Shown here one piece after another: positions 50,471 through 59,574 of a stretch of 64,000 nucleotides of DNA; the first letter of the stretch is position 1, and each line of letters opens with the position of its first letter. The stretch spans positions 9,574-73,573 of the forward strand of contig URUJ01000005.1 in assembly GCA_900551095.1 (NCBI GenBank). The letters run 5' to 3'. The position numbers were made by a program, and so were the translations under genes. The notes under the pieces are model-generated. The model did not search any database, had not been told where the DNA came from, and saw only the letters and a program-made list of their open reading frames with translations. The stretch is from an uncultured Anaerococcus sp. (GTDB lineage Bacteria > Bacillota > Clostridia > Tissierellales > Peptoniphilaceae).

Positions 50471-52156
50471 TTATAGATTTTTGATTTCTTCGATTAAAGC
50501 TGGAACAACTTCGTGGAAATCCCCTACTATACCATAGTCACAGTGCTTGAAAAATGGTGCTGCTTCGTCATTATTAATTACTACAACCTTTTTAGCATCT
50601 TCTAGTCCTCTTAAGTGTTGGCCAGCACCTGAAATACCAATTCCTATATAAAGTTCTCCTGCAAACTTCCTGCCAGATACACCAATATATTGTCTGAGTG
50701 GTACATATCTTCTAACTTGAGCTGCTGGTCTTGATGAACCAAGAACAGAACCTGTCACATTGGCAAGTTCTTTTGCCATTTCAAGGTTTTGAGCTTCTCC
50801 AAGACCCATACCTACAGCAACAACTCTGTCAGCATTTTCCACTGGTCCTTCTAGGTCAACAGCATCTTTCTTAAGATCATAACCATCAGCTACTAAAGCT
50901 TGAACAAGTTTCTTAGCTGCTTCTTTTGAATCGCCTGTAAAGATTTCCTTCTTCTTGCCATCATCTTTTTTAACTTCCTTAGCTTTTGGAGCATCCTTCT
51001 TCGCATTTTTATCTTTTGGAAGGATATATCCTGAGATAACAAGCTTCATAATCTCATTTGTACCTTCATAAATTTGGGTAATCTTGGCATCTCTGTAGAA
51101 TCTTTCCACATCTGATCCTTTGATAAATCCAGAACCACCATACATTTGAAGGGCTTGTGAGGTGAGTTTTTCAGCTAAATCTGATGCATAAAGCTTAGCC
51201 ATAGCGGCATCTTTACCATATCCTTTAACATGGGCGTCTTTTTTCTTAGCTGCATCATAAACTAAAAGTCTAGCTGCTTTTAATTCTGTAGCCATTTGGG
51301 CAAGTGTAAATGAATTGTGTTGGAAACGACCGATAGCTTGGCCAAATTGAATTCTGTGCATACCGTGGTCAAGGGCTGATTCATAAGCTCCTTGGGCAAT
51401 ACCTAAAGCCTGTGAAGCTATACCAATTCTACCACCATCTAGAATCATCATAGCATATTTGAAACCCTTGTTAAGTTCACCAAGGAGGTTTTCCTTTGGA
51501 ACTTTTACGTCTTTGAAGTGAAGTTCTGCAGTAATTGATGATCTGATACCTAGTTTATCATATGGTTCTGAGAAGGTAAATCCTTCAAAGTCTTTGTCAA
51601 CGATAAACATTGAAATACCATGGTTACCCTTACCTGGTTCTGTAACTGCAGTTACTAGATAAGTTTGTGCCTCTGGTGCATTTGTGATAAAGATTTTTTT
51701 ACCGTTTAATAGGTAGTAATCTCCCTTATCAACTGCTGTAGTTTCAGTCTCAGCTGAATCAGAACCAGCGTTTTCTTCTGTCAGACCAAAGCCACCAATT
51801 TGTGTACCATCACAAAGTGGTCTTAGGTATTTTTCCTTTTGCTCTTCTGTACCAAATTCATTGATTCCCCAAGTACCAAGTGATGTATGAGCAGATAAAA
51901 TAACACCAGCTCCACCATCAACTCTTGATAATTCCTCAACAGCTATGGCATAGTGTTCATTAGTAAGACCTGCTCCACCGTATTTTTCATCAAATGGAAT
52001 ACCTAAAAGACCCATCTTTCCCATTTCGTTAACAATATCTTTTGGAAATTCCTTGGTTTGGTCAAGGTGAAAGGCAATTGGCTTGATTTTTTCCTCAGCA
52101 AAATCCCTAACAACTTTTCTAAACTCTTCTAAATCTTTTGGTAAATTATATGACAT
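50471..52156 (-). CDS. Acyl-CoA dehydrogenase fused to EtfA-type FAD domain
   Basis: 561 residues. Residues 1-380 are a complete short-chain acyl-CoA dehydrogenase: FGLTEENAGSDSAE for FAD/substrate, and QIYEGTNEIMKLVISGY carrying the catalytic glutamate. A Lys/Asp-rich linker (KDKNAKKDAPKAKEVKKDDG) leads to a domain of about 140 residues matching the C-terminal FAD-binding half of electron-transfer flavoprotein alpha: GSSRPAAQVRRYVPLRQYIG, LYIGIGISGAGQHLRGL and NNDEAAPFFKHCDYGIVGD. Enzyme and electron carrier are thus joined. No etfB gene is nearby. The start at 52156 follows AAAGGAGATAAT; an upstream ATG at 52246 has no such support. Confidence 0.9.
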   Translation of the reverse strand: MSYNLPKDLEEFRKVVRDFAEEKIKPIAFHLDQTKEFPKDIVNEMGKMGLLGIPFDEKYGGAGLTNEHYAIAVEELSRVDGGAGVILSAHTSLGTWGINEFGTEEQKEKYLRPLCDGTQIGGFGLTEENAGSDSAETETTAVDKGDYYLLNGKKIFITNAPEAQTYLVTAVTEPGKGNHGISMFIVDKDFEGFTFSEPYDKLGIRSSITAELHFKDVKVPKENLLGELNKGFKYAMMILDGGRIGIASQALGIAQGAYESALDHGMHRIQFGQAIGRFQHNSFTLAQMATELKAARLLVYDAAKKKDAHVKGYGKDAAMAKLYASDLAEKLTSQALQMYGGSGFIKGSDVERFYRDAKITQIYEGTNEIMKLVISGYILPKDKNAKKDAPKAKEVKKDDGKKKEIFTGDSKEAAKKLVQALVADGYDLKKDAVDLEGPVENADRVVAVGMGLGEAQNLEMAKELANVTGSVLGSSRPAAQVRRYVPLRQYIGVSGRKFAGELYIGIGISGAGQHLRGLEDAKKVVVINNDEAAPFFKHCDYGIVGDFHEVVPALIEEIKNL

Positions 52157-52282
52157 ATTATCTCCTTTAATTCTAATATTGCTCTCTCTATTTATAATGA
52201 TACCCATTATCATTTGTTTAAAACATTTTCCCTCATTCTTTTCCAATATTATTAAACTATTTAAAAAATAGCCAGATAATAG

Positions 52283-52300
52283 TATAGTTAAAGTAAGAAT
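52283..52300 (+). promoter_or_regulatory. Promoter region of fprA with motif shared with nfnAB
   Basis: TATAGTTAAAGTAAGAAT starts with a -10-like TATAGT and matches the nfnA promoter stretch TATAATTAAAGTAAGAAG at 16 of 18 positions. Confidence 0.5.
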
Positions 52301-52326
52301 ATTAAAAAATAAACAAAGGAGTAATT

Positions 52327-53544
52327 ATGCACAATATAATAGAAGTACTTGATAATATATATTGGGTAGGTGTGAACGACCGTAGAATCGCAAGATTTGA
52401 AAATATGTTTGAAGTTCCAAACGGGGTTTCTTACAATGCATTCGTTATAAAAGACGAAAAAAACGCCCTAATGGATTCAGTAGAAGGCGCTTTCACTAGA
52501 CAATATATGGAAAATGTAGCCGCAGCCCTAGATGGAGAAGATCTTGACTACATCGTTATCTCCCACATGGAACCAGACCACTGCAGAAACATCGACTTTA
52601 TACTAAAAGAATATCCAAACTGTAAATTTGTAGGAAATGCTAAAACACACAAGTTTTTTGAGCAATTCTACGATGACAAATATGCTGATAGATATTTAGA
52701 AATCAAAGAAGGCGACGAAATAAACCTAGGTAAGAGAAATCTTAAGTTTGTCTTTGCACCAATGGTTCACTGGCCAGAAGTATTTATGACCTATGAAACA
52801 ACAGAAGGTCTCTTCTTCTCAGCAGATGCATTCGGTGCCTTTAACGCAATCGCAGGAAATATTTCCGCAGACAAGGTAATTTACAAAGGCGACTGGCTAG
52901 ACCAGGCTAGACGTTACTACATCAATATCGTAGGCAAACAAGGAAAAATGGTACAAAACTTATTTAAAAAGGTAGAAGGTCTTCCTATAAATGCCATCCT
53001 TCCACTTCACGGTCCAGTTTACAAAGATGCTGATTCAATTAACTTTATCATGGAAAAATACGGCCACTGGGCAGGCTTTACACCAGAACAAAAAGGTGTA
53101 GCCATTGTCTATGCATCAATGTACGGTGATACAGAACAAGCAAGTGACATCCTCGCAAACTTCCTAGCAGAAGAAGGCGTTGAAGATATCGTTCTATACG
53201 ACATCTCAGACTGGGACTTCTCATACCCAATCGCAGACTGCCACAGATTCAGCCACCAAGTATTCGCCCCAATTAACTACAACGCAGGCCTATACTACAA
53301 AATGGATGCCTTCCTAAGAGAACTAGTAGGCACAGGATATAAAAACAGAACAGTATCCTTCCTAAACAACTGGTCATGGGGCGGAAGAAGTCTAGAAATT
53401 TCCCAAGAAATCCTAGAAGCCGCAAAACCAAACTACATCGGCGAAGTAGTAAAAATAAATTCAGGCGTAAAAGATCCACAAGTTGAAGAACTAAGACAAC
53501 TTGCTAAAATAATAGCAGAAGACGTAAAAAACACAGAAATCTAA
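52327..53544 (+). CDS. fprA: A-type flavoprotein (flavodiiron protein, FprA family)
   Basis: 405 residues: a beta-lactamase-like diiron domain with HMEPDH at the iron site (ISHMEPDHCRNIDF), further ligands in FAPMVHWPEV, FSADAFGAF and LPLHGPVY, then a flavodoxin domain (AIVYASMYGDTEQASDILA). It reduces oxygen or nitric oxide to water or N2O, protecting an anaerobe. The start follows AAAGGAGTAATT. It is transcribed away from the acyl-CoA dehydrogenase fusion gene. Confidence 0.94.
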   Translation: MHNIIEVLDNIYWVGVNDRRIARFENMFEVPNGVSYNAFVIKDEKNALMDSVEGAFTRQYMENVAAALDGEDLDYIVISHMEPDHCRNIDFILKEYPNCKFVGNAKTHKFFEQFYDDKYADRYLEIKEGDEINLGKRNLKFVFAPMVHWPEVFMTYETTEGLFFSADAFGAFNAIAGNISADKVIYKGDWLDQARRYYINIVGKQGKMVQNLFKKVEGLPINAILPLHGPVYKDADSINFIMEKYGHWAGFTPEQKGVAIVYASMYGDTEQASDILANFLAEEGVEDIVLYDISDWDFSYPIADCHRFSHQVFAPINYNAGLYYKMDAFLRELVGTGYKNRTVSFLNNWSWGGRSLEISQEILEAAKPNYIGEVVKINSGVKDPQVEELRQLAKIIAEDVKNTEI

Positions 53545-53555
53545 TCAAAAATATA

Positions 53556-53586
53556 AGCTCGAAGCACAAAACTTCGGGCTTTTTTT
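53556..53586 (+). terminator. Terminator after fprA
   Basis: Stem AGCTCGAAG/CTTCGGGCT (53556-53564 with 53572-53580, one G-T pair) and a T run. Confidence 0.85.
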
Positions 53587-53653
53587 GAGCTCTTCAATAG
53601 GAAAATAATTTTTGCATTTAAAAGATTAAACAAAACTCAAATCATTTCAAATT

Positions 53654-53696
53654 CAAAAAACATCCTAAAATGATTTTACAACCAACTTAGGATGTT
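53654..53696 (-). terminator. Terminator of the ribose-type operon
   Basis: Perfect 10-bp stem AACATCCTAA/TTAGGATGTT (53659-53668 with 53687-53696) and T run on the minus strand, after rbsC. Confidence 0.82.
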
Positions 53697-53725
53697 TATT
53701 ACACAAGAAAATATATGAAAATCTA

Positions 53726-54703
53726 CTATTTTTGATTTGCCAATCTTGTATTCCTATACATATCAAATGCAACTGCAAATAGGATAATTACTCCGCTTGT
53801 TATTTCAAGTATGTGTGTATTTAATCCAAACTGTACACCAGCATTATTTATCAATATCATAAGAATTGTGCCTAGTACTGTTCCGACCATAGAACCTCGA
53901 CCACCGCTTAGTGAAGCTCCACCAATTACTGCAGCGGCTATAGCATTCATCTCATAGCCCTCGCCTCCTGTTGGAAGTGCACTTTGAACTCTTGCTGCAA
54001 GTAATATTCCTGCTACTGCATATAGAAGACCTGCTAGAGTATAGGTTGCGATATACATTTTTTTCACGTTGATACCGCTTAATTTTGCTACATTTTCCCC
54101 TGATCCAAGTATATAAATATTTCTACCAAATATTGTATATCTTAGAACAAAGAAAATAATTACAGCTACTAAAATCCATATTAAAGCAAGTACAGGTAAT
54201 ATACCTAATACTGTTGCATTTCCTAGAGCTAGTATTCTTTCATCTAATCCACTAACTGTCAAAGCATTACTAATAATTTTTGTTATACCACCTACAACTG
54301 TAGATGTTCCGAGAGTTGCTATCATTGGTGGAATTTTAAATTTATAAATAATTGCTCCATTTACAAATCCAGAAACTAAACCAACTAGGATTGCTGCAAG
54401 TAAAGTGATAGGCAAAGCTAATTCAGTATCTCTTTGTAATATAGCAAGTACCATACATGATAAACCAGCTATAGCGCCACAAGAAATATCTATACCTCCT
54501 GTGATTATGATAAATGTTTGTGCTACAGCAAGTACTCCGACAATAGCACATTGTTTCATAAGGTTTGTCATGTTATATTGGGTCATAAAGTTGTCTGTAA
54601 AAATAGATGTTATTATAAATAGTCCTAGTATAATGAATACTAAACTAAATTCAGTATTATTAGTAAGGCTTGATATTTTTATCTTTTTGTTTGTTTTATT
54701 CAT
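53726..54703 (-). CDS. rbsC: Ribose-type ABC transporter permease
   Basis: 325 residues with eight to ten membrane helices. The family signatures ITGGIDISCGAIAGLSCMV and GEGYEMNAIAAAVIGGASLSGGRGS are typical of RbsC/BPD_transp_2 permeases for pentoses and related sugars. Last gene of the operon, 13 bases after rbsA. Confidence 0.93.
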   Translation of the reverse strand: MNKTNKKIKISSLTNNTEFSLVFIILGLFIITSIFTDNFMTQYNMTNLMKQCAIVGVLAVAQTFIIITGGIDISCGAIAGLSCMVLAILQRDTELALPITLLAAILVGLVSGFVNGAIIYKFKIPPMIATLGTSTVVGGITKIISNALTVSGLDERILALGNATVLGILPVLALIWILVAVIIFFVLRYTIFGRNIYILGSGENVAKLSGINVKKMYIATYTLAGLLYAVAGILLAARVQSALPTGGEGYEMNAIAAAVIGGASLSGGRGSMVGTVLGTILMILINNAGVQFGLNTHILEITSGVIILFAVAFDMYRNTRLANQK

Positions 54704-54716
54704 TATTCACTCCAAA

Positions 54717-56225
54717 TTAAACTGATGTCTTCTTTAAGATATCATCTTCATGTAATCTTTCGATTTCATCCCTGGTGTACTCAGCAGTGATTTTTCCTTT
54801 AGCCATAACAATAAGCCTGTCTGATAATCCCATCACCTCTGGTAAATATGATGAAATTAAGATTATAGCTTTCTTTTGTGCTATAAGTTTTTCCATTATT
54901 TGAAATATTTCCTGTTTCGCACCGACATCTACGCCTACTGTTGGTTCATCGAAAATCAAAATGTCTGGATTTCTATTTAAAAGTTTTGATATTACAACCT
55001 TTTGTTGGTTACCACCAGATAAATGTGATACCAACTGATTGCATGATGGGGTTTTGATTTTCAAATCTTTGATTGATTGATTAGCCCTATTATTTTCTTT
55101 TTCAAGTGAGATAACGTTTTTTCTACTAATCAAATCATACGAATTCATATTTGAATTTATCTTTATTGATAAAGGCAAAGCTAGCCCATCTTCCCTTCTA
55201 TCTTCTGTCAAAAATCCTAATCCATTTTTTAAAGCCTTGGAGACTGAGTCTATCTTTACTTTTTCCCCTTTAATGTATATATCGCCATTAGCATTTTCGT
55301 CTATGCCGTATATACCTCTCATTAATTCACTACGTCCTGAACCAACTAGACCAAAAAATCCTAAAATTTCACCCTCTTTTACATCAAATGATATATCGTG
55401 ATAATTAATATTATTGGTGAAATTTTCTACTCTTAAAACTTCTTTTCCAGCTACTTGATGCTTGATATCGTATATATCAGTCATCTGTCTACCAACCATC
55501 AAAGAAATTAATTTATCTTTATCAACTTCATCTATTTGTTTTGTATCAACATACTTACCATCTTTTAATATAGTTACACAATCGCATATTTCCATAATTT
55601 CTTCTAGCCTATGTGATATGTATATTATGCTTACGCCTTGGTTTTTAAGTTCTTCAATAAATTTAAATAATTTCTCTACTTTTTCATTTTCAAGTAGGGC
55701 TGTTGGCTCATCGAAGATTACTAATCTTAGTGTATCATTTGTAGATATCTTACTTATGGTAATCATTGCCTGCATAGCTAAAGGCAAGGTATTTATTTTG
55801 GCTTTTGGATTGATATCAAGGTCAAATTTTTCGAGTACTTTTTTGCACTCATCATACATTTGATTCCAATTAATAATTCCATTTTTTGAAGGTTGTTTTC
55901 TCAAGAAATAATTTTCTGCCACTGATAGATCTGGTGCAATATTTACATCCTGATAATTTGCAAATACACCATTATCTTGAGCATCTATAGCATCCTTGTT
56001 TTCTATCCAATCTTTACCATCATTTAGATAGATATGCCCTGAATTTTGTTTTTCAACTCCCATTATACATTTAATTAAAGTTGATTTACCCGCTCCATTC
56101 TCACCTACTAAGGCATGAACTTCACCTTTTTTTATAGAAAATGATACATCGTCAAGAGCAGTTACACCAGGATATACCTTGGTCACATTACAAACTTTTA
56201 ATATCAGATCGTTATTTTTGTCCAT
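54717..56225 (-). CDS. rbsA: Ribose-type ABC transporter ATP-binding protein, two ATPase domains
   Basis: About 502 residues with tandem nucleotide-binding domains. The first Walker A is LVGENGAGKSTLIKCIMG; the second is degenerate (FGLVGSGRSELMRGIYG), as in RbsA/MglA. Signatures are weak in the first domain and HLSGGNQQKVVISKLL in the second; Walker B is ILIFDEPTVGVDVG. It energises the sugar permease encoded next. The ATG at 56225 is preferred over the GTG two codons earlier because GAGAGGTGAAC precedes it. Confidence 0.93.
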   Translation of the reverse strand: MDKNNDLILKVCNVTKVYPGVTALDDVSFSIKKGEVHALVGENGAGKSTLIKCIMGVEKQNSGHIYLNDGKDWIENKDAIDAQDNGVFANYQDVNIAPDLSVAENYFLRKQPSKNGIINWNQMYDECKKVLEKFDLDINPKAKINTLPLAMQAMITISKISTNDTLRLVIFDEPTALLENEKVEKLFKFIEELKNQGVSIIYISHRLEEIMEICDCVTILKDGKYVDTKQIDEVDKDKLISLMVGRQMTDIYDIKHQVAGKEVLRVENFTNNINYHDISFDVKEGEILGFFGLVGSGRSELMRGIYGIDENANGDIYIKGEKVKIDSVSKALKNGLGFLTEDRREDGLALPLSIKINSNMNSYDLISRKNVISLEKENNRANQSIKDLKIKTPSCNQLVSHLSGGNQQKVVISKLLNRNPDILIFDEPTVGVDVGAKQEIFQIMEKLIAQKKAIILISSYLPEVMGLSDRLIVMAKGKITAEYTRDEIERLHEDDILKKTSV

Positions 56226-56275
56226 GTTCACCTCTCATCTGAAATTTGTCATTATCAAATCCTTATTAATACCCA

Positions 56276-56315
56276 AGGCTTCTCTATTTAGTAAAATCTA
56301 ATATAAGAGAAGCCT
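56276..56315 (-). other. Intercistronic hairpin between the binding-protein and ATPase genes
   Basis: Perfect 10-bp stem AGGCTTCTCT/AGAGAAGCCT (56276-56285 with 56306-56315) without a following T run. It lies 46 bases after the binding-protein gene on the minus strand. Such hairpins commonly protect the upstream message and raise binding-protein over ATPase levels. Confidence 0.65.
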
Positions 56316-56360
56316 CAGATTTAATTAATTACCTAATTTTTTAACAAATTTCACTACACT

Positions 56361-57422
56361 CTATTTTTTCAATAAAGTTGGATCTAATAGTTCTTGAATT
56401 TCTTTTTCTTCCATGTTATCTTTATTAACTATGCTTGGAGGACAATTTACTTGTTTCTTTTCTTCAGGATTTTTGCCATTAATTAAAGTTTCGATAGCAT
56501 TTTTCATACCTAAATATCCTTGTTCATACGCATTTTGAACAATTATTGCATCTATAACGCCGTCTTTAAGAGCTTTAATTTCTGTATCATCGGAATCTAC
56601 TGCAACTGTAACTATCTTATCTTTTAGATTTGCTCCTTCTACTGCTAGAGCAACACCATTACCAGTAATATTATTTCCTGCAAACATACCCATTAAATTA
56701 TCGCTAAATGTTGAAATTATATTTTCTGCATTTGATTGAGCTTTTTCAACTACATTTCCATTATAATAAGTATCTGTTTGTTCTAGTTCTGGTGCGTGTT
56801 CTTTGATATATTCTCTAAAACCTATTACTCTTTGGTCAAGGGCTTCGTTTTCTACATTTGTATTAACACCTACCACACCTTCACCAATATTTTTCTCTTC
56901 TTTAGCTTTTAGGAAAGCTTCTCCAGCCATTTCTCCTATTGTCTTGTTTGAGCAATAATAAAATTGGTTATATGTCTCTTCATGTGCTCCATCATCACCT
57001 ATACCAAGCCCACAGTTAACAAAGTTTAGAACTATACCATTATCAGTAGCTTCTTTCGCTTTTGGAATTGTTGAATCTATAGCAAGGGTTGCTGTGATAA
57101 TAGCATCTGGTTTTTTAGCTATTGCTTGCTCAAAGGCAGTTACGTATTCCTCTGTTTGTCCTTCTTCTGATGGGCCTACAATAGAATAATTTATCTTTAT
57201 ACCATGTTCTTCTTCCATATCTTTCATAGCATTTTCTATACCTATACCAACGTGAGTCCAAAATTGTGATGCTGTTGATGGTGTAAGATATACTACATCA
57301 TAAGAATCTTTCACACCTTCAGATTTATCTTCATTTGATGCTTCTTTATTTTTTGCTCCACCACAAGCACTAATCATCATTGCTAATGCTAAAAACATGC
57401 TTAATAATCTAAATTTTTTCAT
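56361..57422 (-). CDS. rbsB: Ribose-type substrate-binding lipoprotein
   Basis: 353 residues. The lipobox MISACGGAKNKEA marks an outer-surface lipoprotein; the mature part is a periplasmic-binding-protein type I fold (DVVYLTPSTASQFWTHVGIG; AFEQAIAKKPDAIITATLAIDS; TVAVDSDDTEIKALKDG). It captures a sugar for the adjacent ABC transporter. Sequence layout fits ribose/galactose-type proteins; binding residues for ribose as such were not verified. AAAGGAGAAAAA precedes the start. Confidence 0.9.
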   Translation of the reverse strand: MKKFRLLSMFLALAMMISACGGAKNKEASNEDKSEGVKDSYDVVYLTPSTASQFWTHVGIGIENAMKDMEEEHGIKINYSIVGPSEEGQTEEYVTAFEQAIAKKPDAIITATLAIDSTIPKAKEATDNGIVLNFVNCGLGIGDDGAHEETYNQFYYCSNKTIGEMAGEAFLKAKEEKNIGEGVVGVNTNVENEALDQRVIGFREYIKEHAPELEQTDTYYNGNVVEKAQSNAENIISTFSDNLMGMFAGNNITGNGVALAVEGANLKDKIVTVAVDSDDTEIKALKDGVIDAIIVQNAYEQGYLGMKNAIETLINGKNPEEKKQVNCPPSIVNKDNMEEKEIQELLDPTLLKK

Positions 57423-57433
57423 TTTTTTCTCCT

Positions 57434-58087
57434 TTATTTATTTTTTATTTCTTCCATAATATTTACAGATGCAGAAGCTCCTATCCTACTTGCACCTGCT
57501 TCGATAAATTTTTCCACATCGGCTAGAGTTCTTATACCACCTGATGCCTTTACACCTAGTTTATCCCCTACAGTTTCCCTCATAAGTTTGACATCTTCTA
57601 TTTTAGCACCACCAGTACTAAATCCTGTTGAAGTTTTTACAAAATCAGCTCCTGCTTTTTTTGCCAACTCGCAAGCTTTGATCTTCTCATCATCAGTTAA
57701 TAGACAAGTTTCTATTATTACCTTAAGGATTTTTTCACCACATACATCTTTTAATGTTTTTATTTCTTTTTCTACATAATCATAATCCTTATCCTTTAGA
57801 GCTGATACATTTATTACCATATCAATCTCATTAGCACCATTTTCTATAGCATATTTTGTTTCAAAAGCTTTAGCTTCTGTACTCATAGCTCCTAAAGGAA
57901 ACCCTACAACAACAGTTACGTCAACACCTTTTCCTTCCAATTCTTTGTTTACTAATTTAACAAAGGATGAATTAACACAAACTGATTTAAAATTATACTC
58001 TATCGCCTCCTTACATACTTTTATGACATCTTCCTTCTTAGCATCTGCTTTAAGTAATGTATGATCAATATATCTATTAATTTCCAT
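57434..58087 (-). CDS. deoC: Deoxyribose-phosphate aldolase
   Basis: 217 residues, class I aldolase splitting 2-deoxyribose-5-phosphate to glyceraldehyde-3-phosphate and acetaldehyde. The Schiff-base lysine is in ADFVKTSTGFSTGGA, with LKVIIETCLLTDDEK and the N-terminal YIDHTLLKADA as family marks. Its place inside the sugar-uptake operon implies that the imported sugar, or its kinase product, is a deoxypentose or nucleoside-derived sugar. Confidence 0.95.
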   Translation of the reverse strand: MEINRYIDHTLLKADAKKEDVIKVCKEAIEYNFKSVCVNSSFVKLVNKELEGKGVDVTVVVGFPLGAMSTEAKAFETKYAIENGANEIDMVINVSALKDKDYDYVEKEIKTLKDVCGEKILKVIIETCLLTDDEKIKACELAKKAGADFVKTSTGFSTGGAKIEDVKLMRETVGDKLGVKASGGIRTLADVEKFIEAGASRIGASASVNIMEEIKNK

Positions 58088-58090
58088 TTC

Positions 58091-58537
58091 TTACATAACT
58101 CCCTTTTGAATAATAAAGCATCCATAGGCTTCTCTTTCACTTGTGCAAACTGTAGCAAAAGCTCGTCCTGCTTTTTCATAGAACTTACTTCTCTCTATTT
58201 CACCAACTTGCTCTTTTGTTAACCCGTGTTTTTCACAAACTCTTATACAATCATCCCAAACCTTTGGTCTTTCAGGTAAATTAACATTCGCATCACTATC
58301 TGGGATCATGTACTCCACTGGATGATCCTCATATTCAGTATCTAGTGGAAAAAGTTCTAATATCGCATCAAGCATTTCTGGTGCAGTATTACCTTTTGCA
58401 TTAATACTTCTACCATTAGGTGTCTTTGAATATGGTGGATAGAAATCATCAGCAATAACTAAAATATCCCCATGTCCCATATCTGCTAAAGCTTTTAAAA
58501 GTTCTGAACTAATTTGTGTTGGTATTCCTTTTAACAT
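58091..58537 (-). CDS. RbsD/FucU-family sugar mutarotase
   Basis: 148 residues. MLKGIPTQISSELLKALADM, then GHGDILVIADDFYPP, and FYEKAGRAFATVCTSEREAYGCFIIQKGV at the end are typical of the RbsD/FucU fold, and closer in pattern to FucU than to RbsD. It catalyses anomer interconversion (pyranose/furanose) of a sugar such as ribose or fucose. It lies between the kinase and deoC genes, where it supplies the form the kinase uses. Confidence 0.92.
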   Translation of the reverse strand: MLKGIPTQISSELLKALADMGHGDILVIADDFYPPYSKTPNGRSINAKGNTAPEMLDAILELFPLDTEYEDHPVEYMIPDSDANVNLPERPKVWDDCIRVCEKHGLTKEQVGEIERSKFYEKAGRAFATVCTSEREAYGCFIIQKGVM

Positions 58538-58549
58538 ATTTTCTTTCTC

Positions 58550-59476
58550 CTATAATTCTCTTTCTTTTAAGAAATCGTCTACTTCTTCTCTACTTGGCAT
58601 AGATGGTGTTGTACCAAGCTTTTGAACCGATAAAGCTGCAACAGCATTTGCATAAACTGCTGCCTGCCAAATATCTTTTCCTTCTGATAAAGCCGCTAAA
58701 AATCCGCCATTGAATGCATCACCAGCTCCTGTAGTATCAACAGTTTTAACTTTAAATGAATCTAATATTTCTTCCCTATCTCCGTCAGAGATGAAAACAC
58801 CCTTTGATCCCAAAGTTATAAGTACATTTTCAACACCCTTTTCCCTAAAGATTAAAGCAGCTTTTTTAGCACTTTCCAAGCTATCTACCTTAACGCCTGT
58901 AACAGCCTCTGCTTCAACTTCATTTGGTGTTACCATGTACAGATTATTATAAAATTCATCATCTACTTCAACATATGGAGCAGTATTAACTATGACTTTA
59001 GTATTATTTTTAAGAGCCAACTCCTTGACTTTTTCATTAGCATCTTGGTTTACCTCATACTGCAAAAGAACATAATCAGCTTCCTTAATCAAATCCTCCA
59101 AAGACTCTAGCTCAGAAATCTTAATATCGTTGCAAGCTGAAGGTACTACTGTAATCTGATTATCACCAGTATTCTCATCAACCATAATAAGGGCAATACC
59201 TGTAGGTTTATCGTCTGAAATCAAAATATAATCTTGATCCATATTTAATTCTTTCATTGTATTAAGACAAACATCAGAAAATGTATCCTTGCCAAGTTTA
59301 GTCACCATAGTCATATCCGCACCAACTTTATGACAAGCTACACCTTGATTAAAACCTTTTCCTCCTGCGCCCATTTGAAAATAAGAACCTTTAACAGTTT
59401 CTGAGCGTTCAGGTAAATGTGGTGACCTTGCCATGAGATCTACTACAAAACTACCAAAAACAACAACCTTACTCAT
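58550..59476 (-). CDS. rbsK: Ribokinase-family sugar kinase
   Basis: 308 residues of the PfkB/ribokinase family: MGAGGKGFNQGVACHKVGAD near the N-terminus, and the catalytic VDTTGAGDAFNGGFLAALSEG with the GAGD anion hole. It phosphorylates ribose or possibly deoxyribose. The start at 59476 follows AGGAGGTTAT. Its in-frame extension upstream includes the operator region and is unlikely to be translated. It is the first structural gene after the regulator. Confidence 0.93.
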   Translation of the reverse strand: MSKVVVFGSFVVDLMARSPHLPERSETVKGSYFQMGAGGKGFNQGVACHKVGADMTMVTKLGKDTFSDVCLNTMKELNMDQDYILISDDKPTGIALIMVDENTGDNQITVVPSACNDIKISELESLEDLIKEADYVLLQYEVNQDANEKVKELALKNNTKVIVNTAPYVEVDDEFYNNLYMVTPNEVEAEAVTGVKVDSLESAKKAALIFREKGVENVLITLGSKGVFISDGDREEILDSFKVKTVDTTGAGDAFNGGFLAALSEGKDIWQAAVYANAVAALSVQKLGTTPSMPSREEVDDFLKEREL

Positions 59477-59507
59477 ATAACCTCCTAAGTCATCAAAAAA
59501 TATGTAT

Positions 59508-59522
59508 TGGTATCGATTACAA
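59508..59522 (-). promoter_or_regulatory. LacI-family operator / cre-like site upstream of rbsK
   Basis: TTGTAATCGATACCA (minus strand) fits the cre consensus WTGNAANCGNWNNCW at every fixed position and is nearly identical to the site in front of rbsR. It may bind RbsR, CcpA or both. Confidence 0.7.
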
Positions 59523-59574
59523 TTTTTAAAACAAGTAGACTCTCTCATATACTTTTGAGAAAAGTCCCTATAAT

